A stretch of DNA of 9,028 nt from an uncultured bacterium (GTDB taxonomy: Bacteria > Bacteroidota > Bacteroidia > Bacteroidales > Paludibacteraceae). Under the pieces are notes generated by a model. It was not told where the DNA came from. It did no database searches and saw nothing but the letters and a program-made list of their open reading frames with translations. How positions within the stretch are numbered: the stretch's first letter is position 1; each line of letters starts with the position of its first letter. The DNA is taken from NCBI GenBank assembly GCA_946183755.1, contig CAMHCZ010000076.1, forward strand, positions 1-9,028, in the 5' to 3' direction. This document shows, one piece after another, positions 4,757-9,028 of the stretch. A program made the position numbers and the translations under genes.

Positions 4757-7700
4757 TTAGTTTAACGAGAAGTCCAGCACTCCGCGGTTTTTCTCCTCAC
4801 GCAGGAAGTCCTCGAGCTGCTTGGACATCGACACTCGGTATTTTCTTGAGCGCACGGTTATCCATCGGCCTTCCACTCTGAACTTGAACACAAGGTTCAT
4901 GTTGCCTCGGCTCAAATCCCTATCGACCTCTCCGGACTCGGTCAGGTGCTTCTTTTTGAGCAATGCCGTCATTTGGGCAGCCACGTCGCTGGTCATCGTC
5001 TTGTTGAATGCGTCGAGCACCTCGTTGATGGCTTTTTCCGAATCCTCGTCTATGTCGTCGGCATCGACACTGACATTCTTGGTTGCGATGCCCGTGCTCA
5101 AGTTGATTTTCACAGTCAGAGTCTCAGCCATCTTCTCGCACACCTCGTTCATGAGCATGATTTTGGAAACCTTGACACCAAGCTCCAGCACCTCGCCAGC
5201 CTTATGCTGCACAGGGAATTTGCTCCACATGCTCTTTTTGTCTATAATCGTGCCACGGACCATGACAAAGAGGCCTTCCCGCATGTACTTGCCGTAGTTC
5301 AGCAAGTCGTTGCCCATGAGGAATATCTCGTACTGCCCCGAATAGTCGGCGACGGTTATTATGCCGTAGTCGTTGCCCTTCTTCGAGCGTCCCTCGCGGT
5401 GTCCTACGACCAATCCGCCGATGTTGAAGTCTTTGTTGTTCATGAACTTCGGCGACCCGACTGTGCCGCATTCCTTGTCAGAGAGTATGTCGTTCAGTTC
5501 CTTGCATGTCATAGTGCAGAAGGACGTTATCTCCGCATAATAGTCGTCGAGCGGATGGCTGGAAAGATACATGCCCACCATTTCCTTCTCCTTCTCCAGT
5601 TTCATCAGCGAGTTCCACTGCTGAACCACAGGCAGCGACGGCTTCGTGATAGAGACGTCAAGCTCTTCGATGCCGAACAGTGTGTTCTGATTCACTCCCC
5701 TGTCCCTCTGATAGTCGTTTCCGTACTTTATCAACGAGTCATTGAACGCCAGGACGCCCTTGTCGTTCATCTCGAAATACTGCTCTCTGGTGTGCTCGTC
5801 GAAGCAGTCGAACGCGCCTGCGAACGCCAGCGACTCTATCGCCTTCTTGTTGCACGCCTGCAGGTTCACTCTCTCTAAGAAGTCGAATATATTCTTGTAT
5901 TTGCCGTTCTTCTCTCTCTCGTTCACGATGGCTTCCACAGCGCCCTCGCCCACGCCCTTGATGCCGCCGAGTCCGAATCGTATTCCGTCGTCGGATGTGA
6001 CGGAGAAGTTCAGTTCCGACTCGTTGACGTCCGGTCCTTTAACTTCTATGTTCATGGCCTTGCACTCCTCCATGAACTTCTTGACATCCTCGATGGAGTC
6101 CTTGTTTCTCGTGAGGTTGGCAGCCATGTACTCGGCTGGGTAATGCGCCTTGAGGTAGCCTGTCTGATATGCCACCCATGCGTAGCAAGCGGCGTGCGAC
6201 TTGTTGAATGCGTACGACGCGAACTTCTCCCAGTCCGCCCATATCTTCAGCAGAATCTTCTCGTCGTGGCCGTTCTTCTTGCCGCCCTCGATGAACTTCG
6301 GCTTCAGGTCCGCCAGCATGGCTGCGATTTTCTTACCCATCGCCTTACGGAGTGAATCCGCCTGACCACGCGTAAATCCCGCCAGCAGACGGCTGAGGAG
6401 CATAACCTGCTCCTGATAGACCGTCACGCCGTAAGTGTCCTTCAGATACTTCTCCATGATCGGAATGTCGTAGCTGATAGGCTCTTCGCCATGCTTACGG
6501 CGGATGAACTGCGGTATGTAGTCCATTGGTCCCGGACGGTAGAGGGCGTTCATGGCTATCAAGTCATTGATGTTCGTCGGCTTAAGCTCACGCAGGTACT
6601 TCTGCATGCCCGGCGACTCGAACTGGAACGTGCCTATGGTTCTGCCCTCGCTGTATAGTTTGTATGTCAATTCGTCGTCGATAGGTATGGCTTCGAGGTC
6701 GATGTCGATGCCGCGGTGCTTCTTGATGTTCTTCAGCGCCTCCTTCTGCAGCGACAGCGTCTTTAGTCCGAGGAAGTCCATCTTGATAAGGCCCACGTTC
6801 TCCACCACATGACCGTCGTACTGAGTGACCACGACGTCCTCGTTCGTGTCCTTGTCCTTGATGGTGCAGACTGGCGCGATGTCGGTCAAGTCCTGCGCGC
6901 CGATAATCACACCACAGGCATGGATACCAATCTGACGGTTGGTGTCCTCGAGGTCCTTGGCATACTTGAGCATGGACTTGACATTCTCGTTTTGTCCGTT
7001 GAGCTGAATGTTGAATGCATCCGTATTCGGCTGCTCGCCTCTTACCAGCTGCTGAAGCTCCGGAATGTACTTGTAGCAAGTGCCGAGATTGACCTTCGGC
7101 ATCTTCTTTGGCACCGAGCCTTCAACCGCCTTGACCTGCCATTCCTCGAATCCTCGGTCTGGCACCAAGCCTTTGATTTTGTTGACGATGCCGAGCGGCA
7201 CTTTCTGCGTACGGCCTACGTCAGCGATAGCCGACTTTGTTGCCATCGTACCATAAGTGATGATGTGCGCCACCTTCTCCACGCCGTACTTCTGAGTCAC
7301 CCAGTCGAGCACCTTGCCACGGCCGTCGTCGTCGAAGTCCACGTCGATATCCGGGAGCGAGATACGGTCAGGGTTGAGGAAACGCTCGAACAGCAAGTCG
7401 TACTTCAGCGGGTCGAGGTTTGTGATTTTCAGGCAGTACGCCACCACCGAGCCGGCAGCCGAGCCACGCCCCGGACCTACCCACACGCCCAGTTCCTCGC
7501 GTGCGGCGCGTATGTAGTCCGACACGATAAGGAAGTAGCCCGGGAAACCCATCGTCTTCATTATGTACAGCTCGAAGTTGATACGCTCCTTTTGCTCATC
7601 TGTTAGAGTTTCGCCATAGCGTTCCTTCGCGCCTTCGTATGTCAGTTTGCTCAGGTAGTCAGCCTCGAGTTTTATACGGTAGAGTTTGTCGTAGCCGCCG

Positions 7701-8887
7701 AGCTTTTTGATTTTCTCCTCCGCCTTCTCCTGCGAGAGCACCACGTTGCCGTTCTCGTCACGCGTGAACTCGTTGAAGAGGTCCTCCTCGGTGAGTTTTT
7801 CGCGATATTCCTCCTCAGTTCCGAAACTTTCAGGAATTTCGAACTTTGGCATTATAGGTCCAGAGTCGATGCTGTAAACCTCCACCTTGTCGGCTATCTC
7901 GAGCGTGTTGCTCAGCGCCTCGGGTATGTCGGAAAATATCGCCTCCATCTCCTCGGGAGTCTTCAGCCACTCCTGTTTGGTGTAGTGCATGCGATTAGGG
8001 TCGTCGAAGTCGGCGCCTGTGCTGATACATATCAGACGATCGTGCGCCTCGCCGTGGTCCTCCTCCACGAAGTGCACGTCGTTGGTGGCTATGATTTTGA
8101 TGTCATGCTTCCTGGCTATGTCGATTATCACCTTGTTGACGATTTCCTGCTTCTCGTAAACGTCGGTCGCCGCGTTCGGCTTGTCGGTCTTGTGGCGCTG
8201 TATCTCCAAATAGAAGTCGTCGCCGAAGAGGTTCTTGAACCACAGCGCCGCCTCCTCAGCCTTGTCTATCTGTCCAGCCAGTATGTACTGCGGAATCTCG
8301 CCTCCCAAACAGGCCGAGCAGCATATTACGCCCTCGTGCCATTTCTCCAGCACGTTGTGGTCGATACGCGGACGGTCGTAGAAGCCATCCGTGTAGGCTA
8401 TCGACGAGAGTTTGCACAAGTTGCGGTAGCCGGTCTTGTTCTTGGCCAGCAGTATAAGGTGCCATCCGCTGCGGTCCACGATTCTCTCGCGTCCAGTCTC
8501 GGCGTTTATCTCCTTGAATGTCTTGTCCTTGTCGTAGAGTGTTCGGCGCGCGCAGTACGCCTCGATGCCTATAATCGGCTTGAATGGGATGTACTCTGCC
8601 GCTTTCTTCTCCAGTTCGGGCAGCTGCGCCTCCAGCTCCGCTTTCTTAGCCGGGTCGGTCTCCTTCTCTATGTTCTCCTTGCACTCCTTAACAGCCTTCT
8701 TGCACTTGCCGTTTATCTTCCCGGCAGTATCCACCAAATCCTTGATGCCGAACATGTTGCCGTGGTCGGTGAGCGCCATGGCGTTCATGCCGTTTTTCTG
8801 GCATTTGCTTATCAAATCCGGCACTTTCGACATGCCGTCGAGTATCGAATAATGCGAGTGTACATGAAGATGAACGAAGTTTCCCAT
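4757..8887 (-). CDS. dnaE: DNA polymerase III alpha subunit (replicative polymerase)
   Basis: The 1376-aa catalytic subunit of the replicative polymerase extends DNA at the fork with the beta clamp. Domains in order: PHP domain (about 1-280) with HLHVHSHYS at 6-14, TDHG at 40-43, Glu109, His143, His232 and ND-H at 269-272; polymerase core with GPGRGSAAGS at 471-480, PDIDVDF at 512-518 (catalytic Asp513 and Asp515) and KMDFLGL at 702-708 (Asp704); tandem fingers and helix-hairpin-helix region (FGLGGIKGVGEGAV, 971-984); OB fold (about 1154-1215); and a C-terminal region. It is longer than the E. coli protein (about 1160 aa), partly through a charged helical insert at about 56-100 in the PHP domain. 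No intein or frameshift is visible. Start: the ATG gives the conserved PHP N-terminus and lies about 50 bases after the promoter. Confidence 0.97.
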   Translation of the reverse strand: MGNFVHLHVHSHYSILDGMSKVPDLISKCQKNGMNAMALTDHGNMFGIKDLVDTAGKINGKCKKAVKECKENIEKETDPAKKAELEAQLPELEKKAAEYIPFKPIIGIEAYCARRTLYDKDKTFKEINAETGRERIVDRSGWHLILLAKNKTGYRNLCKLSSIAYTDGFYDRPRIDHNVLEKWHEGVICCSACLGGEIPQYILAGQIDKAEEAALWFKNLFGDDFYLEIQRHKTDKPNAATDVYEKQEIVNKVIIDIARKHDIKIIATNDVHFVEEDHGEAHDRLICISTGADFDDPNRMHYTKQEWLKTPEEMEAIFSDIPEALSNTLEIADKVEVYSIDSGPIMPKFEIPESFGTEEEYREKLTEEDLFNEFTRDENGNVVLSQEKAEEKIKKLGGYDKLYRIKLEADYLSKLTYEGAKERYGETLTDEQKERINFELYIMKTMGFPGYFLIVSDYIRAAREELGVWVGPGRGSAAGSVVAYCLKITNLDPLKYDLLFERFLNPDRISLPDIDVDFDDDGRGKVLDWVTQKYGVEKVAHIITYGTMATKSAIADVGRTQKVPLGIVNKIKGLVPDRGFEEWQVKAVEGSVPKKMPKVNLGTCYKYIPELQQLVRGEQPNTDAFNIQLNGQNENVKSMLKYAKDLEDTNRQIGIHACGVIIGAQDLTDIAPVCTIKDKDTNEDVVVTQYDGHVVENVGLIKMDFLGLKTLSLQKEALKNIKKHRGIDIDLEAIPIDDELTYKLYSEGRTIGTFQFESPGMQKYLRELKPTNINDLIAMNALYRPGPMDYIPQFIRRKHGEEPISYDIPIMEKYLKDTYGVTVYQEQVMLLSRLLAGFTRGQADSLRKAMGKKIAAMLADLKPKFIEGGKKNGHDEKILLKIWADWEKFASYAFNKSHAACYAWVAYQTGYLKAHYPAEYMAANLTRNKDSIEDVKKFMEECKAMNIEVKGPDVNESELNFSVTSDDGIRFGLGGIKGVGEGAVEAIVNEREKNGKYKNIFDFLERVNLQACNKKAIESLAFAGAFDCFDEHTREQYFEMNDKGVLAFNDSLIKYGNDYQRDRGVNQNTLFGIEELDVSITKPSLPVVQQWNSLMKLEKEKEMVGMYLSSHPLDDYYAEITSFCTMTCKELNDILSDKECGTVGSPKFMNNKDFNIGGLVVGHREGRSKKGNDYGIITVADYSGQYEIFLMGNDLLNYGKYMREGLFVMVRGTIIDKKSMWSKFPVQHKAGEVLELGVKVSKIMLMNEVCEKMAETLTVKINLSTGIATKNVSVDADDIDEDSEKAINEVLDAFNKTMTSDVAAQMTALLKKKHLTESGEVDRDLSRGNMNLVFKFRVEGRWITVRSRKYRVSMSKQLEDFLREEKNRGVLDFSLN

Positions 8888-8942
8888 AATTGCCTGTAAA
8901 TAATCAGATTCCCGTCGATAAAAAAGCGTTGTTTTACTTTTC

Positions 8943-8974
8943 CAAAATTAGGAGAAAAGATGCCAATGTCCAAA
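8943..8974 (-). promoter_or_regulatory. Bacteroidota-type promoter of dnaE
   Basis: On the minus strand, TTTG (8974-8971), exactly 20 bases, then TAATTTTG (8950-8943) match both elements of the Bacteroidota housekeeping consensus TTTG-N19-21-TAnnTTTG with no mismatch. Transcription would start near 8936, leaving a leader of about 50 bases. The remaining sequence to the window edge (8975-9028) shows no gene I can support. Confidence 0.85.
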
Positions 8975-9028
8975 CCCTTAAAATATTACCATTAACGTAT
9001 TTAGAGACTTTCAGAGGGGGTGCGGAAT

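Noticed and set aside
4757..8887. Possible intein or frameshift explaining the long DnaE
   Set aside because: The frame is continuous, no splicing motifs (Cys/Ser start block, terminal HN) interrupt the motifs, and the extra length sits in loops and the C-terminal region.
4946..8899. Long plus-strand frames (for example 4946-5878, 6809-7606, 7985-8899)
   Set aside because: All lie antisense inside dnaE, match no family and have shadow-type composition.

Overview
The window looks like a chromosomal piece of a gut-type Bacteroidota genome, order Bacteroidales, perhaps a Muribaculaceae/Barnesiella-like lineage (family level is a guess). Four things support this. The dnaE-trxA gene order is familiar from Bacteroidales. 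Two promoters fit the Bacteroidota pattern TTTG-N20-TAnnTTTG. One protein ends in a type IX secretion (T9SS) sorting domain. Most starts are preceded by A-rich sequence with no Shine-Dalgarno motif. All six genes lie on the minus strand, so transcription reads from the right edge to the left.

Right part (about 3.2-9.0 kb), housekeeping. A promoter at 8943-8974 drives dnaE (replicative DNA polymerase III alpha, 8887-4757). Thioredoxin trxA (4706-4395) follows after 50 bases with no visible promoter, so the two are probably co-transcribed and end at the hairpin terminator at 4334-4369. A separate promoter (4278-4309) then drives a class II fructose-bisphosphate aldolase (4217-3219), which has its own strong terminator (3168-3193).

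Middle (2169-3218), about 1.05 kb with no convincing gene. It is crowded with short repeats: two perfect palindromes of REP-like appearance, two copies of a 25-base direct repeat that starts an AT-rich imperfect palindrome, two copies of a TTCGGCTACGCTC-containing module, and a nested set of complementary arms (2552-2635) that may be a structured RNA.

Left part (1-2168), a tight cluster of three exported proteins: a 195-aa helical periplasmic protein of unknown function, a 472-aa SEL1-repeat protein with a C-terminal T9SS sorting domain, and the first 46 codons of a signal-peptide protein with an acidic mature N-terminus. Gaps of 9 and 12 bases imply one operon concerned with the envelope or cell surface. 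This cluster is the least understood part of the window. I see no mobile element, CRISPR array, tRNA or rRNA.
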